Assembly (NCBI RefSeq): GCF_004168205.1
Contig: NZ_RCYB01000047.1
Location: 1 to 16,497 of the forward strand
Source: Catenibacterium sp. co_0103
GTDB taxonomy: Bacteria > Bacillota_I > Bacilli_A > Erysipelotrichales > Coprobacillaceae
DNA length: 16,497 bases
Reading direction: 5' to 3'
Shown here: positions 1-8,013 of the stretch, piece by piece
Position numbering within the stretch: the first letter of the stretch is position 1
Layout of the letters: each line of letters opens with the position of its first letter
Program-made: the position numbers and the translations under genes
The notes under the pieces: model-generated
The model's input: only the letters and a program-made list of their open reading frames with translations
Told to the model about the DNA's origin: nothing
Databases searched by the model: none

Positions 1-17
1 ATTTTTTCTAAATTATT

Positions 18-46
18 CAAACTTGTTTTTAAGTTTGTCTTTTTTT
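18..46 (+). terminator. Intrinsic terminator of an off-window plus-strand gene
   Basis: A 7-bp stem (18-24 CAAACTT with 31-37 AAGTTTG) encloses a 6-nt loop and is followed on the plus strand by TCTTTTTTT. The minus strand lacks a T run after the hairpin, so it best serves a gene entering from the left and converging on the glycerophosphotransferase gene. The stem is AT-rich, so strength is uncertain. Confidence 0.55.
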
Positions 47-69
47 ATACGTTTTGATTGATTTTTGTT

Positions 70-1170
70 TCACACTTCCTCCTTGATTAACTGTTCTATG
101 AATGAGATGACACGTTCTACATTCTTTCCATCCTGATATTTAAAAAACTTAGTCTTAAATCGTTTAATATCATAACGTTCATTAGAATGTATTGCATCTC
201 CTAATTCATCTTCATTATAACATAATGGACCAGGCATTTCCTTCTTATAGTCTACAAAACATCCTAAATGATGCATATATTCCTTTAAATCAGGCACATA
301 GAAATACATTGGCTTATTTAGAATAGAATAATCAAAGATAATAGAAGAAAAATCAGAAATAAGCGCATCACTCACAATAAATAAATCATAAGTATTCTCA
401 TGACTCATATTAAGTATACGTTCATCTTCTTCAATCGGGATATTATGCATAAGTGGATGATATTTATAAAGTAGAACTGTATCTTCATCCAGCAAAGACA
501 TAAGCTTCTTTGAATCAAAATCAACTGCTTTAAATCCTTTATAAATATTTCCTCTAAATGTAGGTGCATAAAGTAATATCTTCTTATTTTTTAATTTTGG
601 ATACTTGAGATAGAAGTTCTTTTTTGCTTCTTCTTTATATGTTTCATCAAATAAATGATCGACACGTGGCATACCTGTTACAAGTACGTTGTTTTTGTCT
701 ACAGAGAAAGCAAGAGAATAAGGTTCTACCCAATAATCACTATTCGCAATAACATAGTCATAGTTATTAATAGGATATTGTCTTTTAATCGCATTTCCAA
801 ACTTCTTAATAGCTCCTGTGGCATGCCATACTTCAATGACCTTAACACCTTGTCTCTTATAACGAGAGACAACATAGTTATTGTCATTAATGAGTACGAT
901 ATGGGATGTATTAATCACAATAATCTGTTTAATGCAGTTAAGGAGATATAAGAAATCATTCCATACTGATTTTTTATCATAATGAATGAGTACTTTCTTA
1001 ATAGAATAATGAGATGTATCAAGATGATTATAGATATCTAAGAAGTCATCTCTTAAAACATTGTCTTCTAATGAAACAAATGCAATTTGATTCTTTTTAA
1101 TAGGAATAAGTGATACAAAGATGTTCACGAATGAAAGAATGATGTTTAATACGATTTTCTTAAGCCCCAT
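70..1170 (-). CDS. CDP-glycerol glycerophosphotransferase family protein (TagB/TagF-like, WHATG variant)
   Basis: A 366-aa cytosolic or membrane-associated transferase of the teichoic acid glycerophosphotransferase family (Pfam Glyphos_transf). Such enzymes move glycerol-phosphate, or in some members ribitol-phosphate, from a CDP donor to a lipid-linked acceptor. Visible landmarks are WHATGAIKKFG (residues 115-125, candidate catalytic His116), YAPTFRGN (201-208), KYHPL with His238, SDFSSIIFDY (272-281) and MPGPL (312-316). The first 25 residues are hydrophobic or basic and may hold the protein at the membrane. I chose the ATG at 1170 because AGGTGA sits 5 nt before it; an in-frame GTG at 1179 lies inside that SD and has none of its own. 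It overlaps the upstream paralogue by 11 nt, suggesting translational coupling. It diverges from its two neighbours, which read WHGTPLK, so its donor or acceptor may differ. Substrate is not determinable from sequence. Confidence 0.85.
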   Translation of the reverse strand: MGLKKIVLNIILSFVNIFVSLIPIKKNQIAFVSLEDNVLRDDFLDIYNHLDTSHYSIKKVLIHYDKKSVWNDFLYLLNCIKQIIVINTSHIVLINDNNYVVSRYKRQGVKVIEVWHATGAIKKFGNAIKRQYPINNYDYVIANSDYWVEPYSLAFSVDKNNVLVTGMPRVDHLFDETYKEEAKKNFYLKYPKLKNKKILLYAPTFRGNIYKGFKAVDFDSKKLMSLLDEDTVLLYKYHPLMHNIPIEEDERILNMSHENTYDLFIVSDALISDFSSIIFDYSILNKPMYFYVPDLKEYMHHLGCFVDYKKEMPGPLCYNEDELGDAIHSNERYDIKRFKTKFFKYQDGKNVERVISFIEQLIKEEV

Positions 1171-2353
1171 GCTGTTCACCTAGTAGTATATCAATGACAC
1201 GTTTGCTGGCATGTCCGTCTTCATGATTATTAAAACGTTCATTGAAGCCTTTTAAACGGTCATAATCAAAATCATGTATATGAATCTTCTCAAGTAGTGT
1301 ATCTTCATTTTCTACCACATCTCCTGGAAGATCCTTATAAATATCTAAATAGAAACCTCTTAATTCATCACGATAGTTTTCTAAATCATACATATAGAAA
1401 TAGATTGGTCTTTTTAATATTGCATAATCAAAGAAGACACTTGAATAGTCAGTCACTAAGACATCCGCAATTAAGTATAAGTCTGCAATATCTTCTTGAG
1501 GATCTACATAATAAACGAAGTCTTTCACTTCATCTAAGTTAAAATCATTCACAATCAAATAATGAGGTTTAAATACAACAATATATTCATCCCCTAATAC
1601 TTCCTGCCATTTCTTGAAGTTAACTTCTAGTTTAAATGTATAGCCCTTCATATTAAATGAGTTATCTCGCCATGTAGGTGCATAGAGTAAGATCTTTTTA
1701 TCGTGAGGAAGATGCATTCTATTTTTAATAGTTTCTACATCTTCTTTTGTATAGTTAGATAATATATCATTTCTTGGGTAGCCTGTTTCAATCAATCTTT
1801 CCTTATTAATTCTAAAAGATGTTTGGAAGACTTCTGTAGTGAAGGCACTCGGAGAAATCATATAGTTGTATTTTGAGACATCATTATCATAAGTGGCACG
1901 CATTTCTTCTACAGACATACCAGAGCGATAGAATGTAGTTCCTTCTGGCACTTCAATATCATGAGCAAGCTTCTTTAAAGGTGTACCATGCCAAGTTTGT
2001 AAATAAATTTGGTTATCCTTCTTTAATACATATTTAGGAAGCTTACAGTTAGAAATCCAATACTTGCTTCTTGCAAGATAGAAGAAATAAGGAATACTGA
2101 AGTATTCTATGATCTTAGCATTAGGAATAGTGAGATTCTTTTCTTTATGATGCTTGATTGCATAGATACAGCGATAAGAGGCATATTCTTGATGTTCTGT
2201 TATATATTGATGGAGTGCTTTAGGGTTGTCTGTATAGCCACGTCCATGGAATGAAATGAATAATATTGTATGATCATCACACGGTATAAAGCGATAAACG
2301 AGACGATATAATAAACGAATCAGTTTACCTAATATTTTCTTAATTAGTTTCAT
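1160..2353 (-). CDS. CDP-glycerol:glycerophosphate glycerophosphotransferase family protein (TagF/TagB-like)
   Basis: A 397-aa teichoic acid polymer transferase. Hallmarks in order: basic amphipathic N-terminus (residues 1-23), TWHGTPLKKL (120-129, His122), TGYPRND (190-196), YAPTWRDN (224-231), FKPHY (261-265, His264), TDYSSVFFDY (301-310), RPIYFYMYDL (315-324), RGFYLD (332-337) and HEDGHASKR (377-385). The two histidines match the essential pair reported for TagF polymerases, by family knowledge. At this length it is a stand-alone transferase, like TagB primases or short polymerases. The ATG at 2353 has GGAG 9 nt upstream. It begins a two-gene unit with the 366-aa paralogue behind a near-consensus promoter, separated by a terminator from the related 744-aa fusion upstream. 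Whether it primes or polymerises cannot be told. Confidence 0.88.
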   Translation of the reverse strand: MKLIKKILGKLIRLLYRLVYRFIPCDDHTILFISFHGRGYTDNPKALHQYITEHQEYASYRCIYAIKHHKEKNLTIPNAKIIEYFSIPYFFYLARSKYWISNCKLPKYVLKKDNQIYLQTWHGTPLKKLAHDIEVPEGTTFYRSGMSVEEMRATYDNDVSKYNYMISPSAFTTEVFQTSFRINKERLIETGYPRNDILSNYTKEDVETIKNRMHLPHDKKILLYAPTWRDNSFNMKGYTFKLEVNFKKWQEVLGDEYIVVFKPHYLIVNDFNLDEVKDFVYYVDPQEDIADLYLIADVLVTDYSSVFFDYAILKRPIYFYMYDLENYRDELRGFYLDIYKDLPGDVVENEDTLLEKIHIHDFDYDRLKGFNERFNNHEDGHASKRVIDILLGEQHGA

Positions 2354-2379
2354 GATGAAGTTCTCCTTTATTAGGGTCT

Positions 2380-2408
2380 ATTATAGTGAGAATGACTGTT
2401 CTAGTCAA
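2380..2408 (-). promoter_or_regulatory. Sigma-A-type promoter for the two-gene glycerophosphotransferase unit
   Basis: On the minus strand, -35 TTGACT (2408-2403), an exactly 17-nt spacer and -10 TATAAT (2385-2380) lie 27 nt before the start codon. Ten of twelve or better consensus positions match. The site is just downstream of the preceding gene's terminator, so this pair appears to be independently transcribed. Confidence 0.8.
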
Positions 2409-2417
2409 TCAAACCAA

Positions 2418-2449
2418 TAAAAAGAAAAAGCTTCCTGTAAAGGAAAGCT
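2418..2449 (-). terminator. Intrinsic terminator after the glycosyltransferase/TagF fusion gene
   Basis: On the minus strand AGCTTTCC, a 6-nt loop and GGAAGCT form a 7-bp stem with one bulged T, followed by TTTTTCTTTTT. The hairpin starts within the stop codon of the fusion gene. Stem stability is moderate. Confidence 0.65.
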
Positions 2450-4682
2450 AATTCTTTTCAAATACTGTTTCAACAACTCTCTGTGAAGAATGACCATCTT
2501 CCCAACCACAGAACTTGTCATAGAATGTTACATAGCGCTCTGCATATTTTTCAGTGATTTCATCCATATGCTTAATTGTATCAATAACTTCATCTGTAGT
2601 GAATACAAGTGGGCCTGGAAGTTCTTCTTCCATATTAATATAGAAGCCTCTTAATACATCACGATATTTATCTAAGTCATATGTATAGAATAACATTGGA
2701 CGTTTGAGGTTCGCAAAGTCAAAGAAAACACTTGAATAGTCAGTAATAAGAATATCACTCATCAAATAGATTTCAGTAATATCATCATACTTACTTAAAT
2801 TAAACGCAAAACCATCTAAACCAGTTAAATCAAGTACATCCGCAATATAATAATGTGTTCTTAGGATAATGACATATTCATCACCTAGTTCTTTTCTCAT
2901 TTGCTCAAGATTTAATTTTAACTGGAACTTATAGGCACCATTACCATAATATTCATCATCTCTCCATGTAGGGGCATAGAGAATGACTTTCTTATCTAGT
3001 GGAATACCAACCTTTTTCTTTAATTCTTTCGCAATTTCTTCTTTATGAGGATCAGATAGTAAGTCATTTCTAGGATAACCTGTATCTAACATCGTATCTC
3101 CTTCATCCTTATACATAAAGCAACTCTTGAATATTTCACTAGAAAATGCATTAGGTGCAATGAGATAGTCCCATTCCTGTTTCTGACGATAGAACTGTGC
3201 TTTATATGTAGGAGAAGCTGCAGTCACTTCTTCCTGGTCAAAGGCTAGACGTTTAAGTGGTGTGCCATGCCATGTTTCTAGGAAGACCTGTCCTTCTCTT
3301 TTACGATACCATAATGGCTGTCTTGTATTAAATACGAAGTATTTACATACAGCAAGATAGTAAGCATATTTACGTGTCATACGTTTAACAACTGTTCCAC
3401 CATATGGGAGTTTTGTCTTCGTGTCATTAAGTACCCAGACAAATTCATATTGTCCAGGGAAGTTCTTAGCCAAATATTCATAAATATATTTTGGTGAATC
3501 TGCATAACTTGCCCCACGGAATGTTTCAAACATAATAAGATTTTTCTGAATAGGTTCATTCTTATATTTATGTCTATATAAGTACTTATTCATTTCATTC
3601 TTATTCTTAAAGATCTTCTTGGCTTTAACACCAGCTAAGTGAGCTGCAATGATTTTTTGTGCTTTCTTTAAGTCGTGATTCATACATGCTTTAGAAAGAC
3701 TACGACGATAAAGTGATTTCTTTAATAGTTCTGGTTCTATGTGAGTTAGAACTTTAGCCATTGTATCAAAACGTGTTGTTCTCCATTTATCATCTTCACT
3801 TCTTCTGACTTTCTTAGCAAAGAAACTAGTAAAGTAGTTAGCCATCTTCGCATTAATATAATAATGAATAGATGGATAATCCTTAGAAATCTCTAAGCAA
3901 TAGTTATGCGCTTCAATAAATTCATCAAAGCGACCATCAGGATCCTTAATCTGGGATAAAGCAGGACGACTGATTGGGTCATTATGTTTACGTTTGACTA
4001 GAATAGCATCTTCTACAAAAGAAACATCGTTTGTATATTTCAATAGTCCAACTACAAATGGTGCATCTGTATACCAGAAGAATTCTTCTTTAAAAGAAAT
4101 ATGATTGTCTTCAATAAGTGAACGTTTAATAAGAAGGTTTAAGCATGATACATTTCTTAATGCATGTCTTGTACGAATAAGAAGATCAATCTTGAACTGT
4201 TCTGGTTCATTGTCATAAACATGTTCTTCTTGTTTTCTTTCCACTTTTTCAAGACGATCATGATCCTTGTCTTTTAAGTTTCTTTCAATATTTGTTTCAT
4301 CGCTCATTGTTTCAAAAACCTGTTTTTTAAACCATGAAACCATTCTTTTACCAGCAACAACTTGATTATTAGATTTTTGTGCTTCTTCTATTAAAGCATT
4401 TAGACAGTTAGGCAATACATAGTCATCACTATCTAAGAAATAAACATAATCTCCCTTAGCAAGATTAAGACCCATATTTCTCTTTTTACCTACTGTTGCT
4501 TCACCAGACTCAATAAGAGTAATAGGTAAATCATATTTGTGGATCTTATCCTTTACATCTTCAATAGCATCTACTACTAGAAGCACTTCATAATCAGTCA
4601 AATTCTGATCCTTGATACTTTCTAAGCAGTCATATAAATAATGTATATAACGATTAAATGGTATGATAATTGATAATTTCAT
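2448..4682 (-). CDS. Bifunctional family-2 glycosyltransferase / CDP-glycerol glycerophosphotransferase
   Basis: A 744-aa two-domain enzyme. Residues 1-230 or so are a GT-A family-2 glycosyltransferase: KLSIIIPFN at the N-terminus, VGKKRNMGLNLAKGDYVYF (64-82) and the metal-binding DSDD (84-87). A charged linker (about 130-160) and a helical middle region lead into the TagF-type domain from about 380: TFRGASYADSPKYI (387-400), TWHGTPLKRL (470-479, His472), TGYPRND (534-540), YAPTWRDD (569-576), RTHYY (608-612, His610), TDYSSVFFDF (647-656), RGFYIN (678-683) and ELPGPL (687-692). The fusion suggests one protein adds both sugar and glycerol-phosphate units while building a wall polymer, which is inference; such fusions are known in Firmicutes. 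The ATG at 4682 is preceded by AAGGAAG. It follows tagH across a 50-nt gap containing a hairpin and no visible promoter, so it probably depends on read-through. Confidence 0.9.
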   Translation of the reverse strand: MKLSIIIPFNRYIHYLYDCLESIKDQNLTDYEVLLVVDAIEDVKDKIHKYDLPITLIESGEATVGKKRNMGLNLAKGDYVYFLDSDDYVLPNCLNALIEEAQKSNNQVVAGKRMVSWFKKQVFETMSDETNIERNLKDKDHDRLEKVERKQEEHVYDNEPEQFKIDLLIRTRHALRNVSCLNLLIKRSLIEDNHISFKEEFFWYTDAPFVVGLLKYTNDVSFVEDAILVKRKHNDPISRPALSQIKDPDGRFDEFIEAHNYCLEISKDYPSIHYYINAKMANYFTSFFAKKVRRSEDDKWRTTRFDTMAKVLTHIEPELLKKSLYRRSLSKACMNHDLKKAQKIIAAHLAGVKAKKIFKNKNEMNKYLYRHKYKNEPIQKNLIMFETFRGASYADSPKYIYEYLAKNFPGQYEFVWVLNDTKTKLPYGGTVVKRMTRKYAYYLAVCKYFVFNTRQPLWYRKREGQVFLETWHGTPLKRLAFDQEEVTAASPTYKAQFYRQKQEWDYLIAPNAFSSEIFKSCFMYKDEGDTMLDTGYPRNDLLSDPHKEEIAKELKKKVGIPLDKKVILYAPTWRDDEYYGNGAYKFQLKLNLEQMRKELGDEYVIILRTHYYIADVLDLTGLDGFAFNLSKYDDITEIYLMSDILITDYSSVFFDFANLKRPMLFYTYDLDKYRDVLRGFYINMEEELPGPLVFTTDEVIDTIKHMDEITEKYAERYVTFYDKFCGWEDGHSSQRVVETVFEKN

Positions 4683-4706
4683 AACTTTACTTCCTTTCTC
4701 TATTTA

Positions 4707-4730
4707 AAAGGGCAGGTTCCCCTGCCCTTT
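4707..4730 (-). terminator. Strong hairpin between tagH-like and fusion genes, probable attenuating terminator
   Basis: A perfect 10-bp stem AAAGGGCAGG / CCTGCCCTTT with a 4-nt loop starts 2 nt after the tagH-like stop codon. On the minus strand only TTTT followed by AAATAG comes after it, so termination is likely partial. No promoter fits between it and the next gene, whose start is 24 nt away. It may lower expression of the downstream gene or stabilise the tagGH mRNA 3' end. Confidence 0.6.
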
Positions 4731-4732
4731 GT

Positions 4733-5551
4733 TTATCTTGTCTTAATAGCAGCAAAGAGCTTATCACCTAGTGTACGATGAGAATTTGGAATCACACGCT
4801 TTGCGAATTTCTCATCACGTACTTTCCTTTTCTCTTTTGCGGATAAATGATTGTAGTACTCTACATAGTCAGCATAATGATCACATACTTCATCAATATC
4901 ACCATATTCACGAAGCATACCGCCTTCAATCCACATAGCACTATCACAAAATGATCTTACCTGTCTTAAGTTATGTGAAATAAAGATAATTGTTTTACCC
5001 TGTTCTTTTAATTCAGTCATCTTATTCAGACACTTTTCAGCAAAACCTTTATCACCGACACTTAATGCTTCATCGACAATCATAATATCTGGATCAAGAC
5101 AAAGGTTAATTGAGAAACCAAGTCTCGATTTCATACCTGATGAATATTTCTTTACAGGCTGGTAAAGGAAGTCACCAATTTCTGCGAAATTAATAACACC
5201 TTCTTTAATCTCTTCAATACGCTTTTTAGAAAGGCCTAATAAAGCACCCTTTAATTCAATATTCTCCAGTCCTGTCAACTGTGCATTTAATCCAGTATTA
5301 ATAGCAATCAAAGCCTGTGTCCCATTTACAATGATTTCGCCTTCATCAGGATCACAGATTCCTGCAAGAATAATGGACATAGTTGATTTACCAGAACCAT
5401 TTGTTCCTAGAATACCTACAACTTGTCCTTTCTTGATTTCAAAGTTTAAATCCTTGAGGGCATAAAACTTGACATCGCTTTTTTTCTCTTTAGATCTTAG
5501 TTCATATATTTTAGAAGCATGACGTGCTTCAATTGCGATATTTGAATCCAT
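4733..5551 (-). CDS. Teichoic acid / polysaccharide ABC transporter ATP-binding protein (TagH-like)
   Basis: A 272-aa cytoplasmic ATPase of the TagH/RfbB (polysaccharide exporter) group that powers export of lipid-linked teichoic acid through the neighbouring permease. Walker A GTNGSGKST is at residues 49-57, the signature YSSGMKSRL at 136-144, Walker B IMIVDE at 156-161 and the switch His at 193 (ISHN). The aligned ALKDLNFEI before Walker A and the YSSGM signature are typical of this exporter subfamily. Beyond about residue 230 there is only a short basic tail (ending around residue 272). This resembles short TarH-type proteins rather than the long B. subtilis TagH with its large C-terminal extension. 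The ATG at 5551 has AGGAGG 4 nt upstream, overlapping the permease stop codon; the 8-nt intergenic gap implies co-translation. Confidence 0.92.
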   Translation of the reverse strand: MDSNIAIEARHASKIYELRSKEKKSDVKFYALKDLNFEIKKGQVVGILGTNGSGKSTMSIILAGICDPDEGEIIVNGTQALIAINTGLNAQLTGLENIELKGALLGLSKKRIEEIKEGVINFAEIGDFLYQPVKKYSSGMKSRLGFSINLCLDPDIMIVDEALSVGDKGFAEKCLNKMTELKEQGKTIIFISHNLRQVRSFCDSAMWIEGGMLREYGDIDEVCDHYADYVEYYNHLSAKEKRKVRDEKFAKRVIPNSHRTLGDKLFAAIKTR

Positions 5552-5559
5552 AATGCCTC

Positions 5560-6363
5560 CTAAATAAAGTCTACAAACTTAGATTTGAATTTATACATAA
5601 TACAGCTTCCAAATATAAATAAGAAAACCGTAATAGCCCAGAAACAGAAAGCAGAATATTTATAATACATAATTCCACGATGATAGAAGAAACAGTCACG
5701 ATAGCCCTGAACAATATAATAAATAGGGTTAGTTAACATGATTCTCTGTAGAATAGATGGAAGGTTCTTTACATTCCATAGGATTGGAGTCATGTATAAT
5801 AATAAACGCATAATAGCAAGCACTAACTTTCTTGTATCACGTGCAAGCATATTGAGAACAGATGTTGTCATTGATAAAGAAATAGAGAAGACAACACCGC
5901 AGAAACAATAATAAATAAGTCCTATCCAATGTAATGATGGATAATAACCAGCAAAACAGAATAATATTGTCAATATACACATCAAGCAGAAGTGGTCAAA
6001 TAGTTTAGATAATACTACTGTTGCTGGAAGGACACTGACTGGGAATTTCATTTTAGTAATAATATTTATTTTAGAGAAGATAGCATTACATCCTGCAGTA
6101 ATACATGGAGAAATAAAGAACCATACAACCATACCTCCAAGCATCCACCAGATATATTCAATACCATCTACTGACTTACGATTTAATACTAATCCAAATA
6201 CAAACCAATATGTTAATACCTGAATAATTGGATTCGCAAAGTTCCAGAATAAACCTAACTTTGAATCACGCATGTCAGCTAGTACTTCATATTTCGAAAT
6301 AGAATAAATACGAAATAAGTTCTCGCTGTTTTCTTTGATTACATATTTTACAGCCTCTAACAC
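5560..6363 (-). CDS. Teichoic acid / polysaccharide ABC transporter permease (TagG-like)
   Basis: A 267-aa ABC-2-type integral membrane protein with about six predicted segments, roughly residues 45-65, 70-90, 120-145, 150-175, 185-205 and 235-258. Family-typical stretches are LGLFWNFANPIIQ (36-48), MKFPVSVLPA, ARDTRKLVL in the fourth cytoplasmic loop, MTPILWNV and NPIYYIVQGYRD near the last segment. With the TagH-like ATPase it should form the exporter for undecaprenyl-linked polymer. The start is GTG at 6363: AGGAGG lies 8 nt upstream and no ATG is nearby. It is the first gene after a promoter at 6395-6423 and 128 nt downstream of pyrE, whose terminator insulates it. Confidence 0.9.
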   Translation of the reverse strand: MLEAVKYVIKENSENLFRIYSISKYEVLADMRDSKLGLFWNFANPIIQVLTYWFVFGLVLNRKSVDGIEYIWWMLGGMVVWFFISPCITAGCNAIFSKINIITKMKFPVSVLPATVVLSKLFDHFCLMCILTILFCFAGYYPSLHWIGLIYYCFCGVVFSISLSMTTSVLNMLARDTRKLVLAIMRLLLYMTPILWNVKNLPSILQRIMLTNPIYYIVQGYRDCFFYHRGIMYYKYSAFCFWAITVFLFIFGSCIMYKFKSKFVDFI

Positions 6364-6394
6364 GTTGGATCCTCCTTAATAATCTATCTTAATA

Positions 6395-6423
6395 TTTATA
6401 CAGCATTATACTTCAAAAAGCAA
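6395..6423 (-). promoter_or_regulatory. Sigma-A-type promoter for the tagGH-like operon
   Basis: Minus-strand -35 TTGCTT (6423-6418), a 17-nt spacer and -10 TATAAA (6400-6395) lie 31 nt before the GTG start. It lies downstream of the pyrE terminator. An overlapping TATAAT at about 6404-6412 has no good -35. Confidence 0.6.
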
Positions 6424-6456
6424 TATTAGCCTTTTTTATTATACTTTATTTATACG

Positions 6457-6484
6457 TAAAAAAAAAGGAGGGATATCCCCTCCT
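6457..6484 (-). terminator. Intrinsic terminator of pyrFE
   Basis: On the minus strand AGGAGGG, a 5-nt loop and CCCTCCT form a GC-rich 7-bp stem followed by at least nine T residues. It begins 7 nt after the pyrE stop codon. A textbook Rho-independent terminator. Confidence 0.9.
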
Positions 6485-6491
6485 AGATGAA

Positions 6492-7130
6492 TTATTTAGT
6501 CATCCAGCTTTCATCATGTGGATCAACTTTCCATGCTTTTAGCTTTTCTAATGCTTCTTCTTTAATGTAGTTATGTTCTACAGCAACAGGAAGAAGAGCA
6601 TCATAGTTAGATAAAGTTACGAAATGACAATCCTTATCTGCGAAGTTCTTGATAGAATCCTTTAAGCCATAAGTGAAGATAGCAACTAGTCCTAATACTT
6701 CACATCCAGCTTCTCTTAATGCATCTACTACTTCTAAAGAAGATCCACCAGTAGAAATTAAGTCTTCTACTACTACAACCTTCATACCTTCTCTTACAGC
6801 ACCTTCAATACGGTTCTGACGTCCATGAGACTTATTTGAACCACGTACATATCCCATTGGTTTATTTAAGATATCAGCCACTAATGCAGCATGTGCAATA
6901 CCAGCAGTTGAAGTACCCATTAATACTTCACAATCAGGATAGTTTTCCTGTACTAATTCAGCTAAACCTTTTTCGATATCGTTTCTTACTTCTGGATAAG
7001 ATAAAGTTAATCTATTATCACAATAGATTGGTGATTTAATACCTGAAGCCCAAGTAAATGGTTCATCAGGGCTTAAGAATACAGCCTTGATACTTAATAA
7101 ATCTTTCGCAATTAATTCTTCTCTACTCAT
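6492..7130 (-). CDS. pyrE: Orotate phosphoribosyltransferase
   Basis: A 212-aa soluble enzyme that joins orotate to PRPP to make orotidine 5'-phosphate, the fifth step of UMP synthesis. The PRPP-binding motif [14 protein letters not shown] is at residues 118-131. The catalytic loop region [11 protein letters not shown] (100-110) and the [10 protein letters not shown] substrate loop (72-81) are intact. Length is normal for the family. The ATG at 7130 has GGAG about 7 nt upstream and begins 2 nt after the pyrF stop, so the two are co-translated. A strong terminator follows. The other pyr genes are not in this window. Confidence 0.96.
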   Translation of the reverse strand: MSREELIAKDLLSIKAVFLSPDEPFTWASGIKSPIYCDNRLTLSYPEVRNDIEKGLAELVQENYPDCEVLMGTSTAGIAHAALVADILNKPMGYVRGSNKSHGRQNRIEGAVREGMKVVVVEDLISTGGSSLEVVDALREAGCEVLGLVAIFTYGLKDSIKNFADKDCHFVTLSNYDALLPVAVEHNYIKEEALEKLKAWKVDPHDESWMTK

Positions 7131-7132
7131 TA

Positions 7133-7837
7133 TTATTCTCCTTGAAATTGATTAAATACTTCTTTATAAGCAGCTACTGGATCAGCTGCCTTAGTAATTG
7201 TACGACCTACTACAATATAGCTAGAAGTCATATCTTTAGCCATGGCTGGTGTAGTCACACGCTTCTGGTCATCCTTTGCATCACTTGCAAGTCTGATACC
7301 TGGAGTCACTGTTAAGAAGTCTTCTCCTACTGCATCATGAATACCTTTAGATTCTAATGGTGAGCATACAACACCATCAAGTCCTGCTTCTTTCGCATTC
7401 TTAGCCCATCTGATCGCGACATCCTGAATAGGTTCATGAATACCTAATTCATCATCTAGTACTTCCTGGCTTAAAGAAGTAAGACATGTAACTGCAATAC
7501 ATAAAGGACGATCCTTGCCCTTTTCTTCTTCTAGACCTTCAATTGCAGCCTGCATCATAGCCTTAGAGCCTGAAGCATGAACATTAACGATATCAACATC
7601 AAGACGTGCTAAGTTCTTCATAGCCATCTTTACTGTATGAGGAATATCATGTAATTTCAAGTCTAAGAAGATTGAATGTCCTCTTTCTTTGATAGCCTGA
7701 ATGATTGCAGGTCCTTCTCCATAGAAGAGTTCCATACCTACCTTCACAAAGAGCGGTTCATCAAATTTATCTAGGAATTCAAGAACATCAGCTTTGTTTT
7801 TGAAATCGAGTGCAATAATTACTCTGCTTTTAGTCAT
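7133..7837 (-). CDS. pyrF: Orotidine 5'-phosphate decarboxylase
   Basis: A 234-aa TIM-barrel enzyme that decarboxylates OMP to UMP, the last step of de novo pyrimidine synthesis. The catalytic array is intact: VKVG (Lys32), DLKLHD (Asp59, Lys61, Asp64), the phosphate-binding TPGIR (178-182) and VVGRTIT (209-215). The length is typical of the short, group I bacterial PyrF. The ATG at 7837 has GGAGG 7 nt upstream. First gene of a pyrFE pair; the short leader shows no PyrR-type anti-terminator/terminator structure that I can recognise. Upstream, divergently oriented, is the flippase gene. Confidence 0.96.
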   Translation of the reverse strand: MTKSRVIIALDFKNKADVLEFLDKFDEPLFVKVGMELFYGEGPAIIQAIKERGHSIFLDLKLHDIPHTVKMAMKNLARLDVDIVNVHASGSKAMMQAAIEGLEEEKGKDRPLCIAVTCLTSLSQEVLDDELGIHEPIQDVAIRWAKNAKEAGLDGVVCSPLESKGIHDAVGEDFLTVTPGIRLASDAKDDQKRVTTPAMAKDMTSSYIVVGRTITKAADPVAAYKEVFNQFQGE

Positions 7838-7869
7838 AAACTACCCTCCAATTTTTTTATTCTCTATGA

Positions 7870-7878
7870 AGTATATCA
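7870..7878 (-). promoter_or_regulatory. Extended -10 promoter candidate for pyrFE
   Basis: The minus strand reads TGATATACT, an extended -10 (TGN plus TATACT), 33 nt before the pyrF start. The -35 position (TCCCAG at 17-nt spacing) is poor, so the TG extension would have to compensate. It is the best candidate between the divergent genes on this strand. Confidence 0.5.
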
Positions 7879-7949
7879 TAAAACATATAACCCTGGGAGA
7901 TTTTTAAAAATATTATTATAAAAACTTAGCGGATGTTTTGGTGAATATA

Positions 7950-7978
7950 TTGTAATAACCATATAAAAATGATATAAA
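7950..7978 (+). promoter_or_regulatory. Sigma-A-type promoter for the flippase gene
   Basis: Plus-strand -35 TTGTAA (7950-7955), a 17-nt spacer and -10 TATAAA (7973-7978) lie 35 nt before the TTG start. It does not overlap the pyrF promoter. Confidence 0.65.
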
Positions 7979-8013
7979 TTAAAAATGAAAGAATTTTATA
8001 AGGAGTGAATATT

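Noticed and set aside
655..951. 98-codon plus-strand open frame inside the first glycerophosphotransferase gene
   Set aside because: Antisense shadow of a clearly coding gene; no SD and no family resemblance. The same reasoning excludes the other antisense frames.
7895..7949. Possible riboswitch or PyrR leader between pyrF and the flippase gene
   Set aside because: Only weak AT-rich inverted repeats such as TTTTTAAAAA; no recognisable conserved core and the region mostly lies upstream of both promoters.
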